DNA from: Flavivirga abyssicola
GTDB taxonomy: Bacteria; Bacteroidota; Bacteroidia; Flavobacteriales; Flavobacteriaceae
DNA length: 64,000 nucleotides
Assembly: GCF_030540775.2 (NCBI RefSeq)
Contig: NZ_CP141266.1
Location: 4,620,201-4,684,200, forward strand
Direction of reading: 5' to 3'
Part shown: positions 36,241 through 45,491 of the stretch, in pieces
Position numbering within the stretch: position 1 is the stretch's first letter
Layout of the letters: each line of letters starts with the position of its first letter
Notes under the pieces: generated by a model
Told to the model about the DNA's origin: nothing
Database searches by the model: none
Seen by the model: the letters and a program-made list of their open reading frames with translations, nothing else
Made by a program: the position numbers and the translations under genes

Positions 36241-36582
36241 ATGACAGAGCAAGATGTTGAAAGAGGCCGTAAAAACGCCATAATAAGTTATATCACAATT
36301 TTTGGGGTTATAATTGCTTATTATTTAAATAATGAAAAAGACAAGAAAAGTCCTTTTGCTAGTTTTCATATTAGACAATCTTTAGGCTTATGGCTTACCC
36401 TGATTATTATAAATTTATCTATAGTATCTAAATTTGATATTTTCATGTTAAGAGCCTCTGTTTATATTTTTTTTAGTGTTCTCTATGTATACGGACTTTC
36501 TAATGCTATTTCAGGAAAAGCACAGAAAGTACCATTAGTTGGAAATTTATATCAAAAAGTATTTGCAAACCTTGGTAAATAA
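36241..36582 (+). CDS. small DUF4870-like membrane protein
   Basis: A 113-residue protein with three predicted membrane helices (about 13-30, 48-63 and 68-88) and the conserved SPFASFHIRQSLGLWL segment typical of the DUF4870-type family. Function unknown. It begins 6 bases after the dihydroorotase-like gene and ends immediately before the hydrolase start, so it is in the same operon. Confidence 0.8.
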   Translation: MTEQDVERGRKNAIISYITIFGVIIAYYLNNEKDKKSPFASFHIRQSLGLWLTLIIINLSIVSKFDIFMLRASVYIFFSVLYVYGLSNAISGKAQKVPLVGNLYQKVFANLGK

Positions 36583-37236
36583 ATGATTAACAATACACTC
36601 TCATTACATCACATAATACGTGAATCTTCACTAACCGAAAATGCGCCATTATTAATCATGATGCATGGTTATGGTAGTGATGAAAACGATTTATTTTCGT
36701 TTGCTAGCGAATTACCCGAAGAACTTTTTATTATTTCAGTAAAAGCTCCGTACCCGATGCAGCCTTATGGAAATGCATGGTATGCTATTAACTTTGATGC
36801 AGATAAAGGCAAATGGAATGATAGTGAACAAGCTGAAGAATCTCGTGATTTAATTGCAAGATTTATTGATGAAGTTATTGAAACATATCCTGTAAACAAA
36901 GAGCAGGTCTCACTTTTAGGATTCAGCCAGGGGAGCATTTTAAGCTATGCAGTCGCTTTAACATATCCTGAAAAAGTTAAAAATATTATAGCTTTGAGTG
37001 GTTATGTTTATAAAGATATAATACCTCAAGATGACACTAAAGATTACTCGCATTTAAATTTTTATTGTTCTCATGGAAGTGTAGATCAAGTTATTCCTGT
37101 TGACTGGGCACGACAAACCGCACCGTTTTTAAAGAGTCTCAATATAAAGCATCAATATTCCGAATTTCCTGTGGGGCATGGTGTTGCTCCCCAGAACTTT
37201 TATGAGTTTAAAAATTGGCTTATAGCTAATACATAA
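36583..37236 (+). CDS. alpha/beta hydrolase (phospholipase/carboxylesterase type)
   Basis: A 217-residue cytosolic hydrolase of the carboxylesterase/acyl-protein-thioesterase-like family. The nucleophile elbow is GFSQGS (near 114-119), the Asp lies in GSVDQVIP, and the His in VGHGVAP completes the triad. MHGYGSDENDLFSF forms the oxyanion region. Substrates are probably short acyl esters, but this is not determined. It starts directly after the preceding stop codon. Confidence 0.88.
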   Translation: MINNTLSLHHIIRESSLTENAPLLIMMHGYGSDENDLFSFASELPEELFIISVKAPYPMQPYGNAWYAINFDADKGKWNDSEQAEESRDLIARFIDEVIETYPVNKEQVSLLGFSQGSILSYAVALTYPEKVKNIIALSGYVYKDIIPQDDTKDYSHLNFYCSHGSVDQVIPVDWARQTAPFLKSLNIKHQYSEFPVGHGVAPQNFYEFKNWLIANT

Positions 37237-37272
37237 TATTTTTCGTACCTTTTAGCTCTCAAAAAGACTAAA

Positions 37273-37797
37273 ATGAACCGATTATCAGCCTGTATTATTA
37301 GCCTGTTACTACTATTTAGTAATGAGGTAGTTTCTCAAAACATTAATGATTTAAAAGAAATCAATTCTCAAATTTGGAGTAATTTCTCCAAATCTTTCGA
37401 AACCTTAGATTATGAATTATTCGAAAGTTTGCATAGCAAAGACTTAATTCGAGTTAATGGTGGGGATTACACATCCATTAGAAATAAAGAAGCCTATTTA
37501 AAAGGCTATAAGAGTCGTTGGAGTAATCCTGTTTTAAGCCAATCTATTTCTTTTAGATTTTTAGAACGTATTTGTAAAGATGATATGGCCTCAGAACGAG
37601 GTGTCTATAAGTTTACTATAAACCCAAAGACAGAAAATCAAAAAATATATTACGGTAAATTTCATGTTATCTTAAGGAAGGAGAATAATCTTTGGAAAAT
37701 ATTAATTGATTATGATTCTTCTGAGAATGAATCCATTAGTCAAACAGAAGCATTATACCAAAATGCCTTTGCTTTAGATAGCTTTAAGATAGACTAA
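37273..37797 (+). CDS. secreted NTF2-like (DUF4440/SnoaL) protein
   Basis: A 174-residue protein with a signal peptide (about 1-21, ending VVSQ). The mature part has an NTF2-like cone-fold pattern: a helix with WSNFSKSFETLDYELFESLHSKDLIRV, a central NKEAYLKGYKSRW segment, and final strands with KFHVILRKENNLWKILIDYD. The ligand or activity is unknown. It lies 36 bases after the hydrolase gene and is the last gene of this rightward block. Confidence 0.75.
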   Translation: MNRLSACIISLLLLFSNEVVSQNINDLKEINSQIWSNFSKSFETLDYELFESLHSKDLIRVNGGDYTSIRNKEAYLKGYKSRWSNPVLSQSISFRFLERICKDDMASERGVYKFTINPKTENQKIYYGKFHVILRKENNLWKILIDYDSSENESISQTEALYQNAFALDSFKID

Positions 37798-37822
37798 AAA
37801 AATCCAGCATAAAGCTGGATTT
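37795..37822 (-). terminator. terminator between convergent genes
   Basis: AAATCCAGC and GCTGGATTT form a 9-bp stem around ATAAA. The T run is on the minus strand, so it serves mainly the response regulator operon ending at 37847; it may also stop the rightward transcript. Confidence 0.7.
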
Positions 37823-37846
37823 AATATCATAATCAGGAGTATTTTA

Positions 37847-38551
37847 CTAAGTGTTTATTACTAACCTAAAGCCTTCTCCGTGTATGTTTAGTATTTCAAC
37901 TTTTTCATCAAGTTTTAAATACTTACGCAACTTTGCTATATAAACATCCATACTACGAGACGTAAAATAATTATCATCACGCCATATTTTAGTAAGCGCC
38001 AATTCACGTGGCATTAAATCATTTTCATGTAATGCTAATAAACGTAATAATTCATTCTCTTTAGGTGATAATTTTACAGGTTCACCGCCATTAAAGCGTA
38101 AGAAACGTAATTTAGAATTCAGATCAAAACTTCCTATTTTAAATTCAAATTGTTTACTATCAGAAATAGTCTCGGTTGCCTTACGTTGTATTATAGCTTT
38201 AATTTTCATTAAAAGTACTTCACTATCAAAAGGCTTATTTAAGTAATCATCAGCTCCAACTTTATAGCCTCTTAACACATCTTCTTTCATTGTTTTAGCT
38301 GTTAGGAAAATAATTGGAACATCTGTATTTTTCTCTCTTATTTCTTTAGCTAATGTAAAGCCATCTTTATAAGGCATCATAACATCTAGAATACATAAAT
38401 CGAAATCATCTTTTTTGAATTTCTCGAAACCTTCCATACCATTTTTGGCATGAGTTACCTCATAGTCATTCATCATTAAATAATCCTTAAGAACGGTTCC
38501 AAAATTAGGGTCGTCTTCTACTAATAAAATTCTCTTTTTTTGATCTTCCAT
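37847..38551 (-). CDS. OmpR-family response regulator (RprY-like)
   Basis: A 234-residue protein. The receiver domain (5-120) has the acidic pair ED in LLVEDDPNFG, phospho-acceptor D56 in CILDVMMP, T84 region IFLTAKT, and K106 in LNKPFD. The DNA-binding winged helix (about 135-232) has VKLSPKENELLRLL and SMDVYIAKLRKYL. It is paired with the histidine kinase that ends 3 bases upstream. The pair resembles RprX/RprY of Bacteroides in architecture; the stimulus is unknown. Confidence 0.93.
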   Translation of the reverse strand: MEDQKKRILLVEDDPNFGTVLKDYLMMNDYEVTHAKNGMEGFEKFKKDDFDLCILDVMMPYKDGFTLAKEIREKNTDVPIIFLTAKTMKEDVLRGYKVGADDYLNKPFDSEVLLMKIKAIIQRKATETISDSKQFEFKIGSFDLNSKLRFLRFNGGEPVKLSPKENELLRLLALHENDLMPRELALTKIWRDDNYFTSRSMDVYIAKLRKYLKLDEKVEILNIHGEGFRLVINT

Positions 38552-38554
38552 AAT

Positions 38555-40135
38555 TTACGATATTAGTGGAAGCTTTATAGTAAATGTGCTTCCTTTTTCT
38601 TTTTCACTTTCTACAGATACATAACCTTGATGATCTTCTACAATACGCTTAACATATGCTAAACCTAAACCGTGACCTTTTACATTATGAATATTTCCTG
38701 TATGTTCTCTATAAAATTTTTCAAATACTTTTTTAGCAGCGGCTTTACTCATACCACTACCGTGATCTTTTACTTTTAGTAAAATATTGGTACCTACATT
38801 TTCAGTATATACTTCAATTTTTGGTGCATCTGGCGAATACTTTATCGCATTATCCAGAATGTTAACAATAACATTGGTAAAGTGAGTTTCATTAGCCAAA
38901 ACAGACGATTTTTCTGCTTCGAAAAATGTTTTAATATAGCCTTGCCTATCTTCAACTAAAAGTTCTACATGTGTAATAGCGTCTTCAACTATATCATGTA
39001 AATTCACTCTATCCTTACTAATATTAAGTTCGTTTTTCTCTAACTTAGATATTCTTAATACATTTTCAACTTGAGCATGCATCCGCTTATTTTCTTCCTT
39101 TATCATAGAAAGATATCGTATAACTCTATCTTTATCGTCTATAACTTTCGGGTTTTTAATAGCGTCTAAAGCTAAATTTATAGTTGCTATAGGCGTTTTA
39201 AACTCATGCGTCATGTTATTAATAAAATCTGTCTTAATTTCAGATATTTTTCGCTGTTTTAAGAGTTGATACAAAGCACTAGAATATGCTATTATTATAA
39301 TAGATGTAAAAACTATCGACAGTAATATCATTCCTAAAATTGATGATAAAATAAACTTGTTATCATCGGGAAAATTAACCAAAAGCTTATACAGGCTTTG
39401 ATTATTTTCATCATAAAAAATAGGGACGCTATAAGTCGACTCTTTATCATTTTCAAAACCATCACTCCGCACTTTTGTAGCTAAATCATTATCGTAAATG
39501 GCAAATTCAAAGTCTATATCAACATCATTTTTTCTAAGCTTATCAGATAACAACTTTCGAATCTCTTTTTCGGTAACCCGTTTATGAACTGGTGTTAACT
39601 TGGAAATTTCTTTAAAGCTCTTTTCAAAACTTAATCTTTGAGCATCATCCATACTCCCGCTTCTAATAATTTTTGAAATAGGACTTTGCGAAATATCTTT
39701 TTCAGACAAATCAAAATTACTATAAACCTCAGCTTTTGAATTACTTATTATATTCTTAAGCCCTATACTATCTATATCTAAACCAATGTCAAGGAGCGAT
39801 GAAGATAACTTATAATTTTCTTCAAAAATATTACTACTATAAATGAGCATTTCTTTAGTGCTGTTATTTTTTTGATAAATTAACAACTGAGAAACAGCTT
39901 CTTCATCTACTTTCTTCTCTTTATCTAAGCTTAAATATTTTGAGAAATATTTTTCCGATTCATTATCTTCAATCGTATTAGAGACATAACTTAGGGCCCC
40001 TTTTACTGTAAACTTGAATCTTTCTTTTTCGTTTTCTACAGAATCGTTTATATAATAAGCTTGAATAGAAATAATACCTATAAGTGATAAACTCATTAGT
40101 ATTATTAATAGGATGAATATTCTTTTGCTCACCAT
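38555..40135 (-). CDS. sensor histidine kinase (RprX-like)
   Basis: A 526-residue membrane kinase. Helix 1 (about 6-28) and helix 2 (about 262-285) bracket a periplasmic domain of some 230 residues. The HisKA phospho-site is NMTHEFKTP with H310, and HATPase_c follows with an N box in NILDNAIKYS and GxG motifs in DHGSGMS and GHGLGLAYV. The downstream partner is the response regulator 3 bases away. An upstream spacer of 68 bases separates it from coaE. Confidence 0.93.
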   Translation of the reverse strand: MVSKRIFILLIILMSLSLIGIISIQAYYINDSVENEKERFKFTVKGALSYVSNTIEDNESEKYFSKYLSLDKEKKVDEEAVSQLLIYQKNNSTKEMLIYSSNIFEENYKLSSSLLDIGLDIDSIGLKNIISNSKAEVYSNFDLSEKDISQSPISKIIRSGSMDDAQRLSFEKSFKEISKLTPVHKRVTEKEIRKLLSDKLRKNDVDIDFEFAIYDNDLATKVRSDGFENDKESTYSVPIFYDENNQSLYKLLVNFPDDNKFILSSILGMILLSIVFTSIIIIAYSSALYQLLKQRKISEIKTDFINNMTHEFKTPIATINLALDAIKNPKVIDDKDRVIRYLSMIKEENKRMHAQVENVLRISKLEKNELNISKDRVNLHDIVEDAITHVELLVEDRQGYIKTFFEAEKSSVLANETHFTNVIVNILDNAIKYSPDAPKIEVYTENVGTNILLKVKDHGSGMSKAAAKKVFEKFYREHTGNIHNVKGHGLGLAYVKRIVEDHQGYVSVESEKEKGSTFTIKLPLIS

Positions 40136-40203
40136 TCAAAATTAACATTTTAACATTTACAACACGCTCCTTTTAACCTTACATTAACAAAAATGTTAAA
40201 ATT

Positions 40204-40797
40204 TCAGATTTCCTCAATTCTTTTAAGAATGTCCTCGTGTATATCAACAACTTGGTTTTTAGTCATTTCAAGGTCTACGTTATCAATAACGTACTGCGAA
40301 TATTTAATTTTTTCTGCATCTGTCCATTGATTTTTCATAATGGACTTAATCTTATCTTTGGTTGTATTATCACGCATTAAAAGGCGCTTTATCCGTAATT
40401 CTTTAGGAGCTGTAACTGTAATAATGTAATCGCATGCTTTATGTCCGCCGTTTTCAAATAAAATGGCTACTTCTTTTATAACATAAGGGGCATCTTGCTT
40501 TAACGACCATTTTTCAAAATGCCTGGCGACCCTAGGATGAACTATGGCATTCATTTTTTGCAAATAGGTTTTATCATTAAAGATTATATTGGCAATAAAA
40601 TGTTTATTTAATTCATCATCAATATAAGCCTTATCTCCAAATAATTGAATAAGCTTTCTTTTAATAATTTTAGATTTATGCATCAGGTTTTTAGCTTCCA
40701 CATCAGCTATATAAACTGGTACTCCTAACTTCTTGAACTGTTGAGCCACTGTTGTTTTTCCACTACCAATTCCTCCTGTAAGTCCTACAATAATCAT
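40204..40797 (-). CDS. coaE: dephospho-CoA kinase
   Basis: A 197-residue kinase for the last step of coenzyme A synthesis (dephospho-CoA plus ATP). The P-loop is GLTGGIGSGKTT (6-17), followed by YIADVEAKNLM, HPRVARHFEKW, KEVAILFE and the lid RLLMRDN. Length is normal for the family. It overlaps the CdaR-like gene by four bases (ATGA), suggesting translational coupling. The coaBC gene of the same pathway is 5.6 kb away. Confidence 0.95.
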   Translation of the reverse strand: MIIVGLTGGIGSGKTTVAQQFKKLGVPVYIADVEAKNLMHKSKIIKRKLIQLFGDKAYIDDELNKHFIANIIFNDKTYLQKMNAIVHPRVARHFEKWSLKQDAPYVIKEVAILFENGGHKACDYIITVTAPKELRIKRLLMRDNTTKDKIKSIMKNQWTDAEKIKYSQYVIDNVDLEMTKNQVVDIHEDILKRIEEI

Positions 40798-41753
40798 TTT
40801 ATAATTATAAATTCTATTCGCTGTTGATTCATTTTAATGTTTTTAGCTGTTTTTGGAGATTTCACTAATTCCGGAACTAAAAAAGATTGATTACCAACTG
40901 CTTTTGTATAATCACAAACAGCCTTAAAGTCTTTATTTGTGACCGAATTAAAATGACTCAAACTTATATAATATGAAACGTTTACTTCTTTTGGAAAGTA
41001 TTTTAGTTTCATACCCTTAGGGGCATTAATAATGCTTACCGGTATCTTTAATGTCCCTTCTGTAAACTTCTCTACATCTCCCCTTATGGTAATACTATTA
41101 GCAGAAAATTTTAAATCAGAGGTGTTTTCAGGCAGTTTTAAATTCGTGGTTTCTGATAAATTTGACTTTACATCATTAAAAATAACGTCTTCGGTTTCTA
41201 AATGGTGAATTTTAGACACTAATATATTGGGACCTATAATTTCTATAGAATCGGGTTCTGAAATTAACTTTTCTGCTACATCATACCCTGGGTAGAAATT
41301 AACGGTTGCATTTATCTTTACCGGTACTTTTTTGACCATATTAACACCATATCTAAAAGATAATTTTTTCGGAAAAATATTAAGTAATTCTACCTGCTCA
41401 TCAAACTGAGTATTGTCTAAATAGGCTTTGGATTTATTCCACAAAAAGACGCCATCTTTTTTATCAACATCATTAATAAAATCTATCGTAACCTTTGGCT
41501 TAGAAACATAATACTGAAGCCACTTAAAACCATGTGTTTTTAAAGTAATATTCAATACAACGGAGTCATTTAAAATCACATTCTCTTCAGGGACATTAAC
41601 CTTTTCAATATCAAAAGCAATAGTATTAGTATATTCTTTTGATAGTTTGGTAAATATTAAAATGATAAAGGCAAACAATAAAAATAAAATAAACACATTT
41701 ATTCTTTTATTCTTTATTGAAGCGAGTATGTCTGACTTTAACTTTTTTATCAT
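40794..41753 (-). CDS. CdaR/YbbR-like protein
   Basis: A 319-residue protein with one N-terminal membrane helix (about 19-38), so the bulk lies outside the cytoplasm. YbbR-like beta repeats are visible: KVPVKINATVNFYPGYDVAEKLISEPDSIEIIGP and a second copy with LKIPVSIINAPKGMKLKYFPKEVNVSY. In Firmicutes CdaR regulates the c-di-AMP cyclase; that role is not established here and no cyclase gene lies in the window. It overlaps both neighbours by 4 bases, so coaE, this gene and the glycosyltransferase are one operon. Confidence 0.82.
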   Translation of the reverse strand: MIKKLKSDILASIKNKRINVFILFLLFAFIILIFTKLSKEYTNTIAFDIEKVNVPEENVILNDSVVLNITLKTHGFKWLQYYVSKPKVTIDFINDVDKKDGVFLWNKSKAYLDNTQFDEQVELLNIFPKKLSFRYGVNMVKKVPVKINATVNFYPGYDVAEKLISEPDSIEIIGPNILVSKIHHLETEDVIFNDVKSNLSETTNLKLPENTSDLKFSANSITIRGDVEKFTEGTLKIPVSIINAPKGMKLKYFPKEVNVSYYISLSHFNSVTNKDFKAVCDYTKAVGNQSFLVPELVKSPKTAKNIKMNQQRIEFIIIK

Positions 41754-42757
41754 TTCTGTTTAAAAAATAACTTAGGGAAATAAATCTCTGGTTTTTTATT
41801 AAGTACTGAAACTACAACTGTTGACTTTAAAAACCCATAGCCATAACCAAAAAACTGAATAATTATAGCCACTAAAGAAAGTATAGAAACGCTTATACTT
41901 CTTGTTGTTATTAAAGCTAATACTACTGCTACTACAAAATACAACATATAACCTATTAAGGCCCATTTAAAATTAAAAAAAATGAGTAGTACTGACATTA
42001 GAAATCCTATACAAAAGATTGTAGGAAACCAATAAGTCATTTTTTTCGTAGATGGATGCCATGTGTTTAAAATAGGACGTACCAAACCAAATTTATGCAC
42101 TTGAGTATAAAACTTACTCCATGAAATACGACGTTTATGGTATACAAAAGCTTCTGGAATTAGTTTGGTTTTAAAACCTAAATTCCAAAGTCTAATAGAC
42201 AAATCAGGATCTTCTCCTGGATGTATTCTTCCAAAGCCTTTTGATGCTATGAAAGCTTCTTTTGAAAGCCCCATATTGAAACTTCTTGGCTGAAACGTAT
42301 CCACACTTTTTTTATTTCCTCTTATACCTCCGGTTGTAATAAACGAAGTCATTGAAAAGTTAATAGCCTTTTGAAGGTTAGTAAATGAGCTATGTGCTGC
42401 ATCTGGTCCACCAAAACAATCTACATAGTTTTTTTCCAAGCTTTTCACAACTTCCACTAAATAGTTTTTTGGTAAAATACAATCGGAATCTAAAATAATA
42501 AAATAGTTCCCTTTTGCATTTTGCATTCCAAAATTCCTGGAATCTCCTGGTCCAGAATTTTCTTTAAAAAAATAAGATATTTCTAACTTGTCCTTATAAG
42601 CATTAACGACCTCTTTAGACGCTATTGTAGAACCGTCTTCAACTATAACTATCTCAAAAGGCATGTGGCCTTGTAAACCTTCAAAACTCTGTAAAAGCTC
42701 CTCTATTTCGTCTGGACGATTGTAAACAGGAATGATAAAAGAAAACTGTAATTGCAT
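41750..42757 (-). CDS. family 2 glycosyltransferase, membrane-anchored
   Basis: A 335-residue protein. The GT-A domain (1-225) has FIIPVYNRPDEIEELL, IVEDGST, NFGMQNAKGNYFIILDSDCI (DSD motif) and HPGEDPDLSIRLW. Two or three membrane helices occupy residues about 245-320, as in processive or lipid-linked glycosyltransferases. Products are unknown. It is the first gene of the operon continuing to coaE; an ATGA overlap joins it to the CdaR-like gene. Confidence 0.9.
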   Translation of the reverse strand: MQLQFSFIIPVYNRPDEIEELLQSFEGLQGHMPFEIVIVEDGSTIASKEVVNAYKDKLEISYFFKENSGPGDSRNFGMQNAKGNYFIILDSDCILPKNYLVEVVKSLEKNYVDCFGGPDAAHSSFTNLQKAINFSMTSFITTGGIRGNKKSVDTFQPRSFNMGLSKEAFIASKGFGRIHPGEDPDLSIRLWNLGFKTKLIPEAFVYHKRRISWSKFYTQVHKFGLVRPILNTWHPSTKKMTYWFPTIFCIGFLMSVLLIFFNFKWALIGYMLYFVVAVVLALITTRSISVSILSLVAIIIQFFGYGYGFLKSTVVVSVLNKKPEIYFPKLFFKQK

Positions 42758-42771
42758 AAAACAAATGTAAC

Positions 42772-42798
42772 AAAAAAGCCACCGTTTTAAGGGTGGCT
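42772..42798 (-). terminator. terminator after fabI
   Basis: AGCCACC and GGTGGCT form a 7-bp GC-rich stem, with a six-base T run on the minus strand, about 23 bases after the fabI stop. Confidence 0.75.
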
Positions 42799-42820
42799 CG
42801 TTTTCAATATTTAAAATATT

Positions 42821-43636
42821 TTAGTCTTCCTTCATAAAAGTATCCATAACGGCATCACTAATTCCCATATTACTAAAACCTCCATCATGGAATAGGTTTT
42901 GAAGCGTAACCCGTTTGGTTAAATCACTGAATAAAGAAACCGTATAATTAGCACAGTCTAATGCTGTTGCATTACCTAGTGGTGACATTTTATCGGCATA
43001 AGCTATAAATCCATCAAAACCTTTAACACCACTTCCTGCAGTTGTTGGCGTAGGGGATTGAGAAATTGTGTTTACACGCACTTTTTTGTCACGTCCGAAG
43101 AAATATCCAAAACTACGAGCTATACTTTCTAAATAAGCCTTGTTGTCTGCCATATCATTATAGTCTGGAAAAACACGTTGCGCAGCCATATAACTTAAGG
43201 CAACAATACTTCCCCATTCATTCATGGCATCTGCTTTGTATAATGTTTGCATGACTTTATGAAAAGACATCGCAGAAACGTCTGTTCCTTTTTGGGTCCA
43301 TGCATAATTTTGATCTGTATAATGTTTTCCTTTTCTAACATTAATAGACATACCTATTGAATGCAGTACAAAATCTATTTTACCGCCTAGTATCTCTGTT
43401 GATTTTTCAACTAAATTTTGTAAATCCTCTTCAGAAGTCGCATCTGCCGGGATAATCTGAGAACCTGTCTTTTCAGCTAATTTATTTATTTCCCCCATAC
43501 GCATGGCAACTGGTGCATTTGTTAACACAAATGTCCCTCCTTCTTCATGCACACGTTCTGCTGTTTTCCAAGCAATTGAATTAGCATCTAATGCTCCAAA
43601 AATGATTCCCTTTTTTCCTTTTAATAAATTGTACAT
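42821..43636 (-). CDS. fabI: enoyl-[acyl-carrier-protein] reductase
   Basis: A 271-residue SDR-fold enzyme that reduces enoyl-ACP with NAD(P)H in the last step of each fatty acid elongation round. It shows IIFGALDANSIAW for the cofactor, the FVLHSIGMS segment, the catalytic-type LSYMAAQRVFPDYNDMADNKAYLE region with the Tyr and Lys expected for FabI, and TPTTAGSGVKGFDGFI near the substrate loop. It has its own terminator and a repeat-like element in front. Confidence 0.94.
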   Translation of the reverse strand: MYNLLKGKKGIIFGALDANSIAWKTAERVHEEGGTFVLTNAPVAMRMGEINKLAEKTGSQIIPADATSEEDLQNLVEKSTEILGGKIDFVLHSIGMSINVRKGKHYTDQNYAWTQKGTDVSAMSFHKVMQTLYKADAMNEWGSIVALSYMAAQRVFPDYNDMADNKAYLESIARSFGYFFGRDKKVRVNTISQSPTPTTAGSGVKGFDGFIAYADKMSPLGNATALDCANYTVSLFSDLTKRVTLQNLFHDGGFSNMGISDAVMDTFMKED

Positions 43637-43649
43637 ACTTTTTAGTTTA

Positions 43650-43690
43650 TGCCCCTTTGTCCTCCGGACATTTCCCCAAGGGGAAAATTG
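43650..43690. repeat. GC-rich palindromic element before fabI
   Basis: GTCCTCCGGAC followed by TTTCCCCAAGGGGAAA (43671-43686) is a compact double palindrome in an AT-rich spacer, resembling the elements at 10803-10900. The adjacent AAACTTTAAA-type tracts are low complexity. Confidence 0.5.
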
Positions 43691-43771
43691 GGTAATTATT
43701 GTCTTAATTAATTTTAAAAGCCCAAAAGTACTAAACTTTAAACTTTAAATTTTTTAAACTTCAAACTTTTT

Positions 43772-45424
43772 TCAATTCAGCAATTCTTTAGCATGTGCGA
43801 TTGCGGATGAAGACATTTCCATGCCTCCTAACATTTGAGCAATTTCTACAATTCGCTCGTCATGTTTTAGTTTTATAAGATTTGTCTGAGTTACATTATT
43901 TACATCTTCTTTATAAACTTTGAAGTGCGAATGTCCTTTCGCAGCAACTTGCGGTAAATGCGTAATAGAAAATACTTGCATCGTTTTACTCATCTGCAAC
44001 ATGATATCTCCCATTTTATTTGATATTTCTCCAGAGACTCCTGTATCAATTTCATCAAACATAATAGTTGGTAGCTTAATATATTTTGATAAAACTGATT
44101 TTATAGCCAACATAATTCTTGACAACTCACCTCCTGAGGCTGCTTTTTTAAGCTCGTTAAAATGGCCTCCTTTATTTGCCGAAAATAAAAATGATAATTC
44201 ATCTTTCCCATTTGCGAAAAAAGTATCACTATGGTTCATTTCTATTTTAAACTGAGCGTTTGGCATTCCTAAACCTGCTAAGATACTTTCTAATTGTTCT
44301 TTTAACTTTGGAATTACTTCTGTTCTCTTTTTATTGATTGTTTTAGAAATTGTGTTTAATTCTGAGGTTTTGGAATCTATTTCCAACTGTTTTTTATGAA
44401 TGGTATCTTCTAAGTTTTCTGTTACCGATACTTTCTCTTCAAGCTCATTTTTTATTCTAATTAATTCTGAAATATTACTAGCCACATGTTTTTGCATCAA
44501 ATTATGTAGCATTTTTAATTTCGAATCAACCGTTTGTAATCTATCTGGATCTATTTCTAAATTATCTTGCAACGTACTAACATCACTAAAGATATCATCC
44601 ATTTCTATTAAACTGCTATTAATTCTATTAAATAAATCTTCATACTTAGACGAAAATCCGGACAGTTTTTGAAATGCATTTTTTAATGCGGTCAATGTAG
44701 ATAAAGCGCCTACTTCTTCATCGCTTAACAAGTGGTGAGCTTCATCTAATTTTTCTTTTATCGCTTCAATGTTATTGAGGGTTTCGTATTCTTCTTCCAG
44801 GGTTTCTAATTCCCCATCAACTAAATTAGCTTCTACTAATTCATTTAATAAAAATGAATTATAATCATGTTCTTTAATGGCTTCGGCTTGAAAAGTTAAA
44901 AGTTCTTTCAGTTCTTTTTGAAGCGTTTTGTAGGTTTTTAATGTGTCCTTATAATGTTGTAAAACATCTTCATGTTTTGCTAATGCATCAATGACTTGAA
45001 ATTGAAATTCATTACTAGTTAGCTCCAATGTTTGATGCTGTGAATGAATGTCGATTAAACGCGCTCCCAACACTTGTAAACTACTTAAGTTAACAGGTGA
45101 ATCATTTACAAATGCCCTTGATTTCCCGGAAGGCAAAATCTCTCTACGAATAATAGTTTGCGATTCATAATCGAAATCTTCGGTTTTAAAAAGTGATTTT
45201 AATTTATAATCAGAAATATTAAAAACAGCTTCTATAATACATTTTTGAGTCGTATCCTTTAGGCTGTTTAAATCGGCACGTTTCCCTAAAATCAATGATA
45301 ACCCACCAAGAAGAATGGATTTTCCTGCACCAGTTTCTCCTGTAATTATAGACAAGCCTTCGTTAAAATCAACATGAAGCGTATCTATTAAAGCGTAATT
45401 TTTTATTGAAAGTGATGTTAACAA
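43772..45424 (-). CDS. recN: DNA repair protein RecN
   Basis: A 550-residue SMC-like ATPase for double-strand break repair. Walker A is GETGAGKS (29-36), a long coiled-coil middle follows (about 150-390), and the C-terminal signature ASGGELSRIMLA and Walker B TIMFDEIDTGVSG are intact, followed by ITHLPQVAA. Length is normal. It lies 67 bases downstream of the PorD-like gene and ends the bamD-rpoZ-coaBC-porD-recN series. Confidence 0.96.
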   Translation of the reverse strand: MLTSLSIKNYALIDTLHVDFNEGLSIITGETGAGKSILLGGLSLILGKRADLNSLKDTTQKCIIEAVFNISDYKLKSLFKTEDFDYESQTIIRREILPSGKSRAFVNDSPVNLSSLQVLGARLIDIHSQHQTLELTSNEFQFQVIDALAKHEDVLQHYKDTLKTYKTLQKELKELLTFQAEAIKEHDYNSFLLNELVEANLVDGELETLEEEYETLNNIEAIKEKLDEAHHLLSDEEVGALSTLTALKNAFQKLSGFSSKYEDLFNRINSSLIEMDDIFSDVSTLQDNLEIDPDRLQTVDSKLKMLHNLMQKHVASNISELIRIKNELEEKVSVTENLEDTIHKKQLEIDSKTSELNTISKTINKKRTEVIPKLKEQLESILAGLGMPNAQFKIEMNHSDTFFANGKDELSFLFSANKGGHFNELKKAASGGELSRIMLAIKSVLSKYIKLPTIMFDEIDTGVSGEISNKMGDIMLQMSKTMQVFSITHLPQVAAKGHSHFKVYKEDVNNVTQTNLIKLKHDERIVEIAQMLGGMEMSSSAIAHAKELLN

Positions 45425-45491
45425 AGCTATTTTTTGTTCTTAAATTTTCGGAAATAAATATAATGAAAGCTTTTTTAAAATGTGGAATAAC

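Noticed and set aside
43700..43771. Direct repeats of AAACTTTAAA type, considered as a CRISPR or satellite array
   Set aside because: Low-complexity tract without regular spacers or repeat length.
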